Shown here: positions 33,611 through 47,640 of the stretch, one piece after another
Layout of the letters: the number at the start of each line of letters is the position of its first letter
Numbering within the stretch: the first letter of the stretch is position 1
DNA from: Brienomyrus brachyistius
Taxonomy: Eukaryota; Chordata; Actinopteri; Osteoglossiformes; Mormyridae
Reading direction: 5' to 3'
Assembly: GCF_023856365.1 (NCBI RefSeq)
Contig: NC_064555.1
Location: 20,904,254-20,968,253 of the forward strand
Length of the DNA: 64,000 nt
Translations under genes and position numbers: made by a program
The notes under the pieces: generated by a model
What the model was told of the DNA's origin: nothing
Seen by the model: the letters and a program-made list of their open reading frames with translations, nothing else
Database searches by the model: none

Positions 33611-36600
33611 AAACTGCATAAAGTTTATCTTTAGGCTTTGGAACCTCACTAAATAGTATTTTAAAGATGCGGTAGAGTTCTCTGTGCTTGGTGACATGAA
33701 TGCAGGTACTGGCATGGCAGGGTATCTGTTGACATTCAGAAAAATATCACAAGAGTGAGACAAGAGTAACATATCACGGCTCTGTGGACATCGAGACAGC
33801 CGCTGGAACAAATTCACTGTTTAGAATTTCATTCACATGGCGAACTTGACAGTCAGATACAGTATGTCAGTGGAGACGGCCATGAAGGCTGCTTGAATAT
33901 TATTCCAACTTCCTGAAATGCAGCCGTATTAATCAAAACGGCCCTTCATATTTTCCTTCGGGATAATATTTTCTTCCTTCTGCAGTTGGTTCATTAGACC
34001 ATCTCTTCCCACATATAAATAAGCAGACACGGAAACTCCGGACACTTGTAAACATGCAAAAATATTCTTATATTCTTGAAACATTCTTAGACTTAACAAA
34101 GAAAAAAATCAAAAGAGAAATTTAACTGAACAAAATGAAGGATGAAAGTTGGACGTGCAAGAAAACATTCAATTCAACGATTCTCTAAGGCTTAGAAAAA
34201 TTGTGCCAAAGCGAAACAAATGAATGTCTAGTTGCACCGAGCGGCCGTTATATGAAAGCTTTAAGGTTTTCAAGTGAAACCGTCACTCTTTCCTAGAAAA
34301 TTTCTCACAGTATTCGTGTCATTCTTGCACGCGCTGGCTAAGCATTCTAATAAGGGCTACAAACAATTTAACTGAACACGGTATTAAGACATCATCTTGT
34401 CACCCGCAGCAACAATTTCCTAAATTAACTTCTTTGCATTTAATAAGCCATGTACTATTAACCTCAGAAACGTGCAAAACAACCTACACGTTCAGCTCAG
34501 AACTCATACGTAACGGAAAATTCAGAACAGAGAAACGCAAAGAACATCAATTTCAGAAGGGAATTGATGAAAACTTGATATGAGCTTTCACATAACATGG
34601 ATTATAATTAAAATAATTGACTTCCACTGGTATAATAATATTGCTTCACGAATCTGCACAGTATGACACGTTTCACCCAGATATAGCAACAGTCAGGCTG
34701 ATCCACACAATTATAGCTCCACCTACTGATACCCGAAGTTTAATGTAAACTGCACATTCTTAAAATTCACTTCACTGTCAACTAGGGTGGCCGTTTCCAA
34801 AAAATTCTGAACAAGATGAAAAAATCTTTATGCTGAAGTGCTTAGGACTTGAATTTCTGAAAAATGTAAGATTAAATAATATAACTAGCCCACTAATACA
34901 TGTTTAGTGTTATTACCCCCTTGTACTGTTTGGTCTGCAGTCTATCTGATCCCTTTCAATGTTTATTTTTATGTTCACATGATTACAGTTTTAAGAATTT
35001 AATTTTAATGTTTAGCTTTTACGTCTTTTTGCATTTGGTTTATGAATGAATAGGCCGAATAATCTGATGTTGAGCTGTTGAAGATTCGTAGTTCAAAAAC
35101 AAAAAATATAAGAAGAAGGAATGTAAAAGCAAAAAAAAAGAACGCAATTGCAGTTCCAGTAGCAAAAGTTCATGGGCATTCTGGGTATGGTTCTGCAGGT
35201 GAGTTATTTCCAGACTGCGCTTAAATTTTAATTTCTTGGCGCTTAAATTTAGTCTCCTTAAAAAAACAGCGAAAGTTCTTTTTTCTTTCCCAAATGCACC
35301 AGCAGCTATCCCGGTAATGAGCACTGCTTACTGATGCACACAACCATTACAGCAGTGAAAAGTTGCGATCGCCAAGAAGCTTGTCGTAAGCTTAGACAGT
35401 ACGGCCGTAATGATAAATTATGCATCGGCTATTAGTTTAATTAAGGCTGTGATAAAGGGGGTGACGTCGCTGACGTCAGCCTGCAGAAAACATCCCTTTT
35501 CCGCAGAAATAACCGTGTTTGCCCTGTTGGACTTTTATTAAGTAAATATCAGGAAGCGTACACACATGCTTCAGCATGCTGCAGTATCGCTTCCTAATGT
35601 AACTGTCTACCATCTGTTTCACATATTTGAAGTGGGCTCCGTACGGACAGGCAGTGCTTGACGAATTATTGCATATCTCATATACAAAAGGGGACATATT
35701 TAGGGATATATTTAGTAGGAAACTACAACTGCCCAGAACCTGTGGTATTACTTGCTTCAGGACTGCGTTACAACTTGCGCTTGCACCAAATCAATAAGTA
35801 TAAACATAAGAATGCACGTCCTTTAAAATGATTAAGTAAATCCTTATAGTAAAAATGAAAAAAAAAATCGAAAAGTTTATTGAAAATAATCAAGAATTTA
35901 TTTTCTAAAATACTCCTTTGATTAAGTTTCAAGTTACCGAACAACGGTAAAGAGATCCTTCATCATATGCGTGCACCGTTCGTGCAATAATGCAAAATTA
36001 GATCAACGTTATAAAATTAGGCTGTAATATCAATGTACCACTCCATCACCCTTCACACAATGGTGTAGAAGAGAGTTTGGTATTGGGGGAGGGGGTGGAC
36101 ACTACTTAATTTAAATGTAAAGTTCTGTTTTTTGGAGGGAATGAATGAAGCCAAATTAAATATTGAGGGCACACGTGCCCCCCCGCCCCCGGTTCCTAAA
36201 CGCCCCTTCCTCCACATCTGGCTGGCTCTTATCTGGCCATAGCTTTGCAGTGCCGCTTGCGCTAGTAAAACCTTCTGAAATACCACATAATTTTACTTCC
36301 CACAATTAAGTGGAAAAAACTGCACCGAAAAGAAAGAAAAATGCTTTACTTGTTTTGCTGAATTCATATTTGTATTACAACAGTTGCAAAATGGAACTAT
36401 ACATGCGGTTTATTGTATCATATATAATACATAACGTTTGTATATGTGTGACTGTCCCTTGTGTGTAATGCACGTATATGCATAATATATATTGAGCTCC
36501 TGGAGGTATTTTTCCGAATGGCTGTTTCTTTGTAACGTGTGGAAAAACTGAAATGATGATATTTGTCAATTTCAAGGAAATCTTTGCGTTTCTATCATCA

Positions 36601-37256
36601 AGATGTATAGTACAAAACGTGCTTTTAACGTCCCCTGTTTAGCTGGAAAATGATGGCATTTCTATAAGCAATTCTATAAAGAGCTTTATGTTTACGCTGA
36701 AAATAGCTACAGTCAAGAGAAATGCTGGAAGACCACTGACACTGGTTCTGCGTTCATGTCAACGTGCGTTTACAATGAAAACTCACTCTGGAGTCTATAA
36801 AACTGTGGGAAACGATTCTGTTATCACAAGGACAGCATTAAAACCTCCCGCCTTGCTTTTTACAGTTAAATGTAAAAAAGCTGCTATAATTGCGAAGCTT
36901 TCGCGTCCGCGAAGCTGCGCGCGGTCGGTCACCACATCCCGGATCACAGCTCGGTCTCCGGCCAGACGAGCATCTTTAATTTTGAACAACCGATCGAAGC
37001 TGAAGGTTGTCATCACTTGAAAATACAGCGGGGACGTAAATCATCCAAAAGTACCAGCTACCAGAAGACTTCAGGTGAAAAGCAACTACAATGAAGCTGG
37101 AAAATGCAGATCTGAGCCAGCATACTGGAAAAAAGAAGTAAGACATATCTACATGAAGCACCATGATCTGCGGTGCTACAGAAATACTACAAAAAAGTAA
37201 TTCAAACATTTACAAATGAAATAAAGCTGCGACATGACACGTTTTGTACGACATAC

Positions 37257-37620
37257 CTTAGTATAATTTAACCGCCAAAGTCCCCAGTCAGTCCGATGTT
37301 GATATAGTTTAACAGTTGAAGCAGGTCAACTATCTTGTTAGAAGAAAGACCACGAAGAGTTTCTTCTGCAACAGAAATCCATCGTCTCAGATCATTTAAA
37401 ATTTTTGCCTATTCTTTTTTCGTGGTCGTGTCCCAAAGAATCCAGTCCACTTAATGGAAAACTAAGAATTACGCAAAGCAGAGCTGGATGCTAAGTATCT
37501 ACTGAGAGGACTTCCCTACAAGCGCTTCATCAGTATGACCTTCGGATGATAATTGCGCAGGATTGATGTTGAGCGCCGTTACAGTGTAATCCGAGCGCAT
37601 CTAAAGCGCCTTGCACTTCG
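37257..37620 (-). promoter_or_regulatory. Candidate calcr 5' untranslated exon and promoter
   Basis: On the minus strand a good donor (taag|gtatgt, exon end 37257) follows about 350 bp without a long reading frame. Upstream, 37560-37780 is richer in G+C and CpG than its surroundings, as at a start site. The first coding exon of calcr begins with an acceptor, so a non-coding first exon must exist somewhere to the right; no other gene is known here. This is inference from position, donor and composition only. Confidence 0.28.
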
Positions 37621-40502
37621 CGCACTACGCAGGCTGGGTGGCAGGACTGAGCTCCTCCTAGACCAGCACCTCACCGCAGCGCTTTATCAATCTTAAAGAC
37701 ACACCGCATGTACCGGCTGTCACCCCGCTGTGTCGCACCGGTGCCGACTGTCACTGCTCCTTACTTGCCAGCCAGATGCCTGGAAACGGGTAATAAAAGG
37801 TCTGACATGACAGAATAGCGCACCTCACGTCTTTATAGGCTTTACAATGCGATTATATTTGCAAAGTGCAAAGAAACCAATTAAATGCCATTCCCCATGT
37901 AGTGGAAACTCGCACGCCAAGCCAAGCCGTCGTGGATGGTAGCATCTTATCCGCTAAAATATGAGAGGGGCACTGATATTTGCATATTTGTTAAGACTTC
38001 TTGGGTATCCTCTGTCGCCTTGTGTCAGTAAGATTTTATTTGGTAGGATCTAATTCTTCGAATCAGGACCTCATTCAAAAAGTATACAAGCCGTAAGAAG
38101 CCTATGGGCTACACATCTATATATTCTTATCAAAAACATCTGAGATTACAAATTATGCATTGATAACGTGGTGAATATAGGTGTTGATAAATATTACTGA
38201 AATCGTATCAGACATTATGATAAACAAGGATTCGTCAAAGTCCTCATTTATTAGTGACGCGTGTAGGCAGGATAAAATTATGTATGTGTGTGTGGACAGT
38301 ATTCTTGTGTATTTATTTTCCTGAGTAAAGGAAAAAAACCCAAGGCAAGCAACATAAGCTTAAACTGATTGGAAATTATGCGATTGTAGTCACGCACTAC
38401 AGCAATCTTTTCAGATTTTTTATTAGTGATTTATTAAATATGTCTTTCAAAGGCTCAATTTAAATCTCTTATTTTTACCCTCAGTTTAAGTTTCAATTAT
38501 TCCTCCTTTATAAATATTAAGCGAAAATAAATAAAATCAATCTATGTTTCATTTTCTGATTCATGAATGCAAAAATTATCCCCCCCACCAGGTTTTGCAA
38601 TATTGTGGTTAGCAGAATCTACGTAATTTTCATTTTCCCCTCACACTTTTCCTTACGTATTATGACGGTATTTACGATCTACATTGGCGATTTCAGATCT
38701 GTTTCTATTCCCAGCACATCTGGCTTTAAAAATGAAGCCAGCACTCAGGACCACGTTGTTGGCTTTTGTTTGAGCACCAGCGCGTTTTACTGTTGTGTCG
38801 TGTTTGTTTTTGTGGAAGCTGCAGTGCACGTTGCCAGCGGGTCACGCGGTGAAGTCCTGAGCGTATCAAAGTTACTTGTACATCAGTCTTCAAGTTCCTC
38901 AGAACATGTGTAATTTCACTCAGTATAATCTGCCGTCTGTAATATCTGTAACAAATTTCCTACCATCAGCAATAATCACCATCTTTAAAGCAGTACTGGC
39001 AGTGCCTTCAAATTTTGGAAATGATTCCAACTCAGTTATAATCAGAACCATTTGCCTGTGAGGGTCATTCCAGTACTCTTTACTAAATGATACTCTGTTA
39101 CAGGTAAACAAATACTACCTCATAGGTTTGAAAGATCCCTAAAGTACTCTTTTGTTTGTGGACCATATGCTTATTGCTCTACAATATTCTCAACTGATCT
39201 AGTCCAAGACCTTCATCATTTATTTTATTGGCAGATGCTTGTACCCAAAGTAACCTGCTACCATGCATCGCTTTCCAATAAGGGTTGTGGTACCACATCT
39301 GGATCCAATTTGGGAAGCATTGAGCGTAGGACGGTACTCGCAGGATGGCCAGCTACCGACTGAACCTGTTTACACAGCTGGACATTTCTGTAGCAGCGCT
39401 GTGGTATCTAGGTATGACTCGGAATGCATCAGGAATGAGACCGGCTTTCACTCCTTCCTTATTCCATCGCTGTTCGACCTCCGATGGCTTTTTCCTAATA
39501 GTTTTTGGCTATTACCATTATGTCTCAGTTGTAAAACACATCACCTCCACTACATGCTGAAGAATTAGTTGCCTTTGAAGCCCGGAATTTCTGCATATTT
39601 CGGTGACTCCTTTGTTATCCCGCCTCATCGTCTCGCTTGTGCAAAGGCAGTGGGTGAGAAACTGCATATTAATGACAAGTAAAGTGCAAAATGAGCACAG
39701 CGCCTGTCTGACACCGAGACCTCGTGGAGTGGAGATGTGTTCGAATGCTGAGAGGCGAGGTGCGTACTTCAGCGCGGATGCCTCTTTCATTTATGTTTAC
39801 CGTCGTGTTAAATGTTAAGAGCGACAATGTAGCAATGTTCTCAAAGAGTGATATACTCATCGTTACATACCAGGCTGTGTTCACTTCAAAATGCTTTAAA
39901 ATGTGTGGTTGAATCATTGCTAAAAATCAGATTCCAGCGTGTAAAAGTAGGTAAATGGTCGTTCTCCGTGTATTTTGAGGCAGCCCCAGGAAAGTGCTCT
40001 GCTGTCGTCTATTGAAGTATGAAATTGATGTGGATTAGTGGTGTGTTGGGAAGCACGGACAATCAGAAGGGCTTCGGCCAGGTACTAGCTGGCCAGAAAA
40101 GGTCTTGCTGCAGAAGCAGGGGAGGAGCTCATTGCCTGTGACACCTGGAGCTCCACGGTGTCTGCTTTGCATAGCAGTGCTGAAGTTTAAACAGCGGACA
40201 CAACTGTGATGTAAATAGATAATGTCACAAGTATCAGGTGTCTGGCAGCGTTCGCCAGGGACTCGAGGTCACCTGAAGCGGCACCCGAGTGCAGGCAGAC
40301 AGGGAGAACACAGCAAGAAATGGATTGTGCAAGGAAATCTGTGGCCATCCCCTAACAACACGGATGAGCTGTCGGACTGTAAACTGCTTCAGAATGACGT
40401 CTGGGCAAACCTTTGGTCCAAAGAGCTTGACTTGTAGGTCACTGGTACTACCCTTTTTGATTCTGATCCTAAACAGATGCTGGATTGGACACGAGGTTTT
40501 CA

Positions 40503-40544
40503 GCACCACCACCACTACCATCATCATCATCATCATCATCATCA
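40503..40544. repeat. CAC/CAT microsatellite
   Basis: Four CAC units followed by about eight CAT units. The poly-Met/poly-Ile frames through it are spurious. Confidence 0.95.
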
Positions 40545-43127
40545 AATGCTTTCATCTAATTTCATTTCTCATGCCTTAAGGTCTATTATATTAAACATTT
40601 CTGATTAAACCCAATGGTTCATGAAAACTTGACGCAGCTTCAGCAGTTCATTGCTCGAGGTGGAGTAACAGTTCCTTATGACTCCCCTATACATTCGACT
40701 TAAACACGGACTTTGGGAACGGATCTTGATTGTAACCTGAGGATGACTTGTATTCTTACTGAAGCAAGTTCCGGTTAAAATTCTTCAAGATGCCACTACT
40801 GGCATGAGAAACTCCAAAATTTCGAGGGAAACTCCATTTTATTGGGTTTCCCTGTCCACGTTCAGCATGTGGCAGGCAGGCCGCATTGTGCTTGGCACGG
40901 CTTGAATTAGAAGGCACATCCCCTAGTGGTGACTAAGCTGTCAGTTTTGGTTGTTATGTTGCTTCTGATTGACAGCAGAGATGTTTATGACCTCCTAAAG
41001 GATTTACCAACAGTCATTCTGGTCTCCATGCACCTGAGAGCAAAAAAATTGTGAAAGATGCCTTTTCACTCCTCTGGCAGTGCATTCTGGAATGCTATCT
41101 ATGCCTTAAAATGCAGCCTGGTAAGACTCACTTCATTTTTAAGCATGTATTCATATTTTTGGGATCACTGTATTCCACTGAAATAAATGCATGCTTCTGT
41201 GTCAGATAAATATAGTACTTATTCTATAGAATAAAATATGAAATATCGAGTCACTCTGACCGTACACTTAGTCCTAGCTGACAGTGGAGCTGTCTTGCAT
41301 ATATTTTTGCAAGCTACATTCCAGAAAATAGCTTCATCTCTATATCTTTAGAGTCCAACAAACAAAAGAACAGGATAATTAATGAACTGGTGTCATTCCA
41401 CATTAAATGTTTCAATATGGAATATAGATTCCAAGATGACAGTGAGCTTGATCTGTTTGGAAGGTCAGCATTGTCACGCAGTCGCAGACGGACATTTATT
41501 TGATATACTAGTTTAATACAGGTTTGATGTTGTTCATAAATGTCATGGGCTCACTGTCTCTATGGACCAGAGATCTATTAAGGTCTTGTACTTAAAAACT
41601 CTTCAAAACGTAGTGATTATTCATTCTTTTGATGCGCTACGTTTTTTAAATAATTTTTATGAATTTATTCACACATTTGTTTGGGATGGGAATATAAATT
41701 CAATCAACCAAGGCACATTCATCAAGAATGAATGATATATTTAAAAATAGCCTAACGTATCCTGTATTATGATCATGGGCAATCAGGTGCGGGGGTGCTG
41801 TGGGGGTCGTTTATTCCCATGCTAAAGGGCATTTAGATAAGGCCGACTGGGGTGTTTTATTATCGGGACAGTGACGTCTCCCGCAGCTAGTGACAAAGAG
41901 AGCAATAAGGCCAGTGCAAATCCATTCGCGTGAATGGAGTCTGCGAAGCCAGCAATCATTTTATTTATTCAAAGTAGCTGTTTACTATTCATAGGCTGAA
42001 ACTTCTAATTTTCTATCAGTATATGTACCGCAGATTAAAAAAAAAGCCACAATCATCAGAGGACTAGGCACTAGAGATAAGGTTAACCAGACACTATTCT
42101 GCTAATTAGTACCCCTCCATAGACAATCAGTCTCTGATTCATTTATCATGTGAATCTTTTTGAGTGGGTACAAAATATTTAGTTTTACTCCCCTTCAAAT
42201 TAAGGTTGCCGACTGGCATGGAAAATTGCAGCGAAAGGGCGTTATATAAAAGAGTGGCTCCCTTGCATATGAATGCATATGAAGGCAAAAGATGAATGAA
42301 AGGGAAAGGGGTTAAAATGGCAGCGAGACATAAATCAGGCAGGTAGGCGGACACACCTCTCAGGACCCCGGAGGGAGGGCTGCAGCTGCAGCGAGGAAGG
42401 CCTGGAGCACCAGCCACCTCATCTGTAAGCAGATGAGCTGGTGAACCCAGCTGGGGATTAACCTGTGGAGGCCGCAGATAATGGAAATAATATACAGCGA
42501 GAATTACATTTATCGCAAAAAATATTCCACTGAAGTATAGTAGACACATTCTTCTGGATGGAAATGCTTTTTCTTTAACTGCCATCCAAATAGTGGAGCT
42601 GATAAGGAAATGGATTTGTCTCCAGAGAATTACATCTGTCTGTCCGAACGTGTGTGCGCGCATGCAACATGTGTGCTGTGTGGGCAAATGAAAATCATAC
42701 TGAAATGCTTTTGCCTTTGATGATTCAAGAAAAACCGGCCTCCTGTACCATGCCGCCAGTGAGCCACCAGAAAAAGATTTTCTTTAATGAGATCTTTCTG
42801 GGATAAGTAGTCATTTTTGGACGTGATACTCTGTAGCAGAGATATAAGAATTTACATCTTGAATCAAAGGTGTCTTACTAATACACCTTGGCAAGCGGAT
42901 TACCAAAAGCTTACAGACATATAGGAAACGAAAGCATCGAAAGCGCTGTTTTGTTCATTTTACGTCTGGCACAGCAGATGGGGCAGAAGTAAGCCTAAAA
43001 AAAGTGTAGCTTCGTACTCTGTTCCCGGGTACCAGTGCTGTTAGTACCCTGGAGCAGAGAACTCGAATTGAATCACCGTAGTGAAACACCAAGCTTTATA
43101 AATGACCAAACAATGCAAGTACGCCCT

Positions 43128-43490
43128 GAGATCACTTTATTAGGTGCACCTGCTCATTAAGGCGAACAGTCTGTTCCTGTAAACAGAGAATCACATGACT
43201 GTGACTCAGTTCATAAAGGACACAGAAGGGGTCATGAGACTCAGTTACTGTTCGACAGGCCTTCAGAATGGGCAGGTAAGTGTAATCCTCAGCAGGGTGT
43301 GAGTGCTGATGTCAGACATGATTGTTCCATGTTCCAGCATCTCAGAAACAGCTGCCCTCTGCGGGGTTTTCAGTCACAGCAGCATTAGAGAGAATAGCGT
43401 GATGAAAAAAGGTACAGTCACTGGCAGAGATTTTGAGCCCTTGGAATCACCCTAAGTTCCCCCCCCCCCCCTACTGGCAGTTCAAGTGGT
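43128..43490 (+). mobile_element. Degraded Tc1-like transposon fragment
   Basis: Begins TCACTTTATTAGGTGCACCTG, the 5' end of a common fish Tc1-like family, and continues with nucleotide-level resemblance to its transposase N-terminus (...CAGAATGGG..., ...ATGATTGTT..., ...CATCTCAGAAACAGCTG...). Stops and small indels break every frame, and no right end was found. Assignment is from memory of the family, not from a search. Confidence 0.6.
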
Positions 43491-44679
43491 CTGATGAGAA
43501 AGGCTGACTCGTTAAAGACAAGAGGAAGCGCAAAGATGCCACGAACCAAGCACCATTAGAAAAGCTTCTAGAACCTTATCGAATCCACGCCTCAAAGAAT
43601 CCAGGGTATTCTGTGGGTAAAAAGGGATTCTACCTGGTACTAGGAAGGTTTGCATATCAACCTGGACACTGAGCGTAATTTCATAACTATCAGCTAAGCT
43701 AAGTTTAATGTAAAGCAACGTCGCTGCTTCATTTTACGGGTCCGCTTGCCATGTGTCCTTTATAATAATAGAGGATCGGCCCATATTGGAAAATAACTGC
43801 CGTGTCCTGTAATATACATTATAAAAGATGGGTGGCACCGCTATTTATAGGATCAACAATAATGCGAAATGCATATTTTCCCATGAAAAGCCATAGTTTA
43901 TCTACTGTTGGTCTGGGGAAGAAGAGCAATTGCAATCAAAATTATGCACCTTGACCAACTAAGTACAAAAATTCTATTGATCACAGCAGCTAAGGGTGCA
44001 TTAAAAATGCTGGCCAGACTTGGAGATTATTCAAGCATTCTTATTATACTGTACAATGCACAGCATATGCATGTTACGTCTATGTTCCTGATTCCCTGAC
44101 AATGAAGACGCATTATAAAATGCAAAAGACATTAAAATGCGATACTAAGGACATAACATTTCTGAGTAATGGGCTATTTTGTCACACGTGCTTCATAAAT
44201 AATCAATGTCTCTTGGAAATTGACGCTTTTACACAGACAATTTAATGGCTGTATTATATGTTTAATGCATAAACCAATTACATTTGGATTATGTTTACAA
44301 TGTTGCCCAAAGGCCTTATATATGTGTATTCATGATTATTTATTTTTTTAAAAAAAGCCATGTTAGTATTTCATAACACTGTGACCAGGAAATGTATCAA
44401 ATTACCATGCCAATCAAATTCCATTTCATACATTACACCTAAATTATATATAGTTACATCAACTACAAAATACAGAAATTTCAGTACTGCCATCCAGAGG
44501 AACAATCAGGGCCTTTTAGTGTGGCCCATTACTGAAGAGAAGGACTCCACAGGACAAGGTGCATGGTGTGCAGGTCGGGGGTGAATGTAATGCTGGGAGG
44601 GAGATGAAGGTTTGGCGAGTGGGTCTTTGCTCCTGGGCAGTCAATCAAATGGGCCCTAATCAGTGACCAGTAACCAGCA

Positions 44680-44723
44680 GAGGGAGGTGAGGAGAGGGGA
44701 GGGGAGGAGAGGAGAGGAGAGGG
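44680..44723. repeat. GA-rich polypurine tract
   Basis: 44 bp almost purely G and A (gaggggaggggaggagagg...), a candidate for triplex-type structure. Confidence 0.9.
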
Positions 44724-44826
44724 ACTATCACAGTAAAAAGGCAGATGGAATAGGAGCAGGTAATACGCTGAGGGTCTGGATCGAAAGAGCCAAGGGGACA
44801 TAAACAAGTAGATTAACCATGGAGGT

Positions 44827-44962
44827 CATGGGAGTCGTCGCGTCGGACGTGTCACCCTCACATTTCATAATTATTCGTTTGGACCCCCGCATTTAACATA
44901 AAATATTGGTTTTATGCCAGTGTCCCCCCCCCCCCCACATTCAGAATGCTTCTGACGCCCCT
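44827..44962. repeat. Unclassified dispersed repeat, copy 2
   Basis: catgggagtcgtcgcg ... gacgtgtcac ... ataattattcgtttggaccc ... taaaatattggtttt ... atgccagtgtccccccc ... cttctgacgcccct. Differs from the 17505 copy mainly by small indels in the poly-C tract. Confidence 0.75.
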
Positions 44963-45300
44963 GATGGACGTACAAGAGCATCATGCAGGTGGATACGGTC
45001 AGTGGTGTAGCATCTCGATAGTGTCAGTAACATGAATACCAAAGAGATGCGGGAGACATGAGCAGAGAGATCGTTAGGACTTGTCAGGTTTTTACTGTCT
45101 CCAGTTTGTATATCTTATATAAGATCATTGCTAGACCCATATCATTCTCCTGACACATACATATTGCTCTGAGAAGATCATAAAATCATCTGTGACGTCC
45201 GGACTAACGTCCCGACAGCGGTATTTATGTTCTATTACATTCCGCAGCAGCGGGGTACCGTCAAATTAACTTCGTAGCTTGTAACGTATTTCAATCCTTA

Positions 45301-45314
45301 CCACCAGGGGGCGC
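45301..45314 (+). promoter_or_regulatory. Strong CTCF-like motif
   Basis: CCACCAGGGGGCGC equals the core of the vertebrate CTCF consensus. It lies in the spacer between calcr and tfpi2. Binding is inferred from sequence only. Confidence 0.5.
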
Positions 45315-45618
45315 AGGGGGTGTTCCGGAACCTTAGTAACAATTATTTTTTTCTAAATATATTTAAGTGAAACAAACTGATTAACGCGTCATATAAACAG
45401 GAATTTCAACAAATTGAATGAATATTTATATTAATACAGCAGTTTAAATAATGAAATAAGTATTTATATAGATCAATTTACGTGCTCAAAATTAATGCAT
45501 TAATATTAATATACAGAGTATTACATTAACCTGTGAGAGAAATGCTGAAAATAAAACAAAAGCCAATACTAATATCTGGACACAGATTCTTAAAAAAAAT
45601 AAACCTTCAATTATGTGT

Positions 45619-45750
45619 CATCCATCCATCCATCCATCCATCCATCCATCCATCCATCCATTTTCTGAAACCGCTTAATCCCAACTGGAGACGCGGGGGG
45701 GGGGGACCAACCCTGGTCATGCGCTAACACACCGCAGGGCAATTAGGTGT
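45619..45750 (-). mobile_element. Truncated SINE tail with CCAT repeat
   Basis: (CCAT)10 followed by tttctgaaaccgcttaatcc and a short stretch of body (accaaccctggtcatgcgct aacacaccgcagggcaa), the reverse-oriented 3' end of a SINE of the 11105-11409 type. Head missing. Confidence 0.65.
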
Positions 45751-47640
45751 CATGTACATTTTTACTTACTTTAATAAAATGTAAATACTATTAAATATTA
45801 TTATTAAATATTATTTATTACTGTCAAATACAGAATGTAAGGAAAAAAATCAGTAAACGCCACACATTAAACTGATGGAAAAATAAAAATACAGATAATT
45901 TGACCTCGATTGCGTCTGCACTTTAAAGTTGCTTATGAATCAAGGCACAACCTTGAGCTGACTCATACGTGGCTTGGCTTTAATAGTGGTTGCGGTCATA
46001 TTTTCATGATGCAACCATCTAGTGAATGTGTGCCTGATTAGTGTCACATTAGCGATATGCGGTGTCCATGTTTAAACTACATGAGCATTATACAGAAAGG
46101 AACTGCAGCCAAACCTGGTAAACCGTTCATGTATTGACCAATATGGCCATCATTCAAACCTACAAGCAATCCTATATAAGAGGGAATCATTTTCATGTTC
46201 TTCTCTGGAGGTTTTCACAAAGGGCGCAATGTTTAAAAATACCATCCACACAATTGATTATTAGTCCCAGGGGCCGCATGCCAAAGCTTTTAAGCACATA
46301 GGTGACCTGGACGTTTAACATCCATTCTTTCAGCACAATATTTCCGAATATATTTGGGTTGGAGGGAGTACCTTTCATTCTTACTACACACGTAGATGTA
46401 CAGTTAATCCATTACCTTGTACGTGGTATTGCCCTATGTGGTCGTACATGCCAGGCATCGTTAGGAATCCATAGCAATAACAGGGAAGAGCATTTCCTGC
46501 TGCAGTGGATATGACCTTGTCGTTATAGTGTATTGCTGTGAAATCCCGCAAATATACACAGTGTGCAGAAATTGGACTCCTTCGATACATTTTTTTTCAG
46601 TTCATTTTGATTAATGAGCATTTCATGCCGCTCTTATGCACGTTCATTTGATAGATCAGTCTTTTAGGTCACAGAACAATTGTGTAACGAGAATCACAAA
46701 AAGCGGAAGAACTCGGATGTAGGCAGGCAAGCCGATTCCGCTCCTGCTGACCACATTTTTTAGAGGAAACATATTATTCTAGTGCCCCTCGCATTTACTT
46801 TGGAGCAGGACTTTGACGTTAAAGGCTGCTTTCCCATCCGAAAGAGGGAACAAGAGCCACTGCCACCTCTTAAGACTATGAAGACAGTATTATTTCAGCG
46901 GTACTTATAGTCATCATCTGTATAATTTGTACACTGCTTTGTGAGTGCCTTTTACGTAGCATAATTCTGCTACATTACTGACAGGATGATGTGGGCAAGA
47001 TTTGCTTTGTACTCATACACAATAGGCAAATAAAGGATCTGTGACCGTTAAGAGAATTTTTTCCAATACCATGCATGCTAATAAATGAAAATCTGACAAT
47101 CTTGTATTAAACGAGAGAAACGGCACAGCGCTGTGCTAAATTGATTGTATTCGTGACGGCTGACCACGAACGCTGACCTCATTAGGATTTAAACAGCTAG
47201 GTGCCCCCTGCCAATTGGGGATTATTCACAATTAATTTAAAATTCATTAACATTTTTATTGATTATTTAAAATGTTTATTTTCTGCTGTTGCTCCATTCA
47301 AACTGCTCCTGCAGTTCTCTTCTTTTAGGGGGTTGAACTCCACGATTTGATTTATTTATTTTTTTGTTCTTTAATGATAGTCTAGCCCTGAACCTACAAC
47401 ATAAGCTACTGAGTCTGCCATGAATAGGCGAAATAACTCTTTGCTGAATACAATAGACAGAAGTGGGGTTATCTTAAGCAAACTGAGCTCAAGCTACTTT
47501 CTGCAGAGATGGAAAACAGAAGTTTTTCTTTTAAAAAAAAAAGGTAGACACAATTTGACACGTCCTTATTCAAGGCCAAGAAAAATGGCAACTACCTAAA
47601 ACTCTGATGGGAAGCAGTATATACAGATATATATATAGAT

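Larger units (their letters stand above)
22031..36600. other. Long non-coding stretch right of calcr coding exons
   Basis: No recognised coding exon. Holds microsatellites, a SINE, two ggggacc-type repeats, the 46-bp minisatellite and nested MITEs. If the first calcr exon is near 37.3 kb, this is calcr intron 1. The frames at 22474-22864 (both strands) show no family signature. Confidence 0.55.

Noticed and set aside
36976..37209. Minus-strand frame starting MFELLFCSISVAPQ as a calcr signal peptide
   Set aside because: The exon at 21965-22030 has better splice sites, a proper signal peptide and the right phase; the 37 kb frame has no suitable phase-0 donor after a hydrophobic core.
42139..42687. 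182-codon minus-strand frame as a gene
   Set aside because: No domain signature, no splice context and biased composition; consistent with a chance frame in non-coding DNA.
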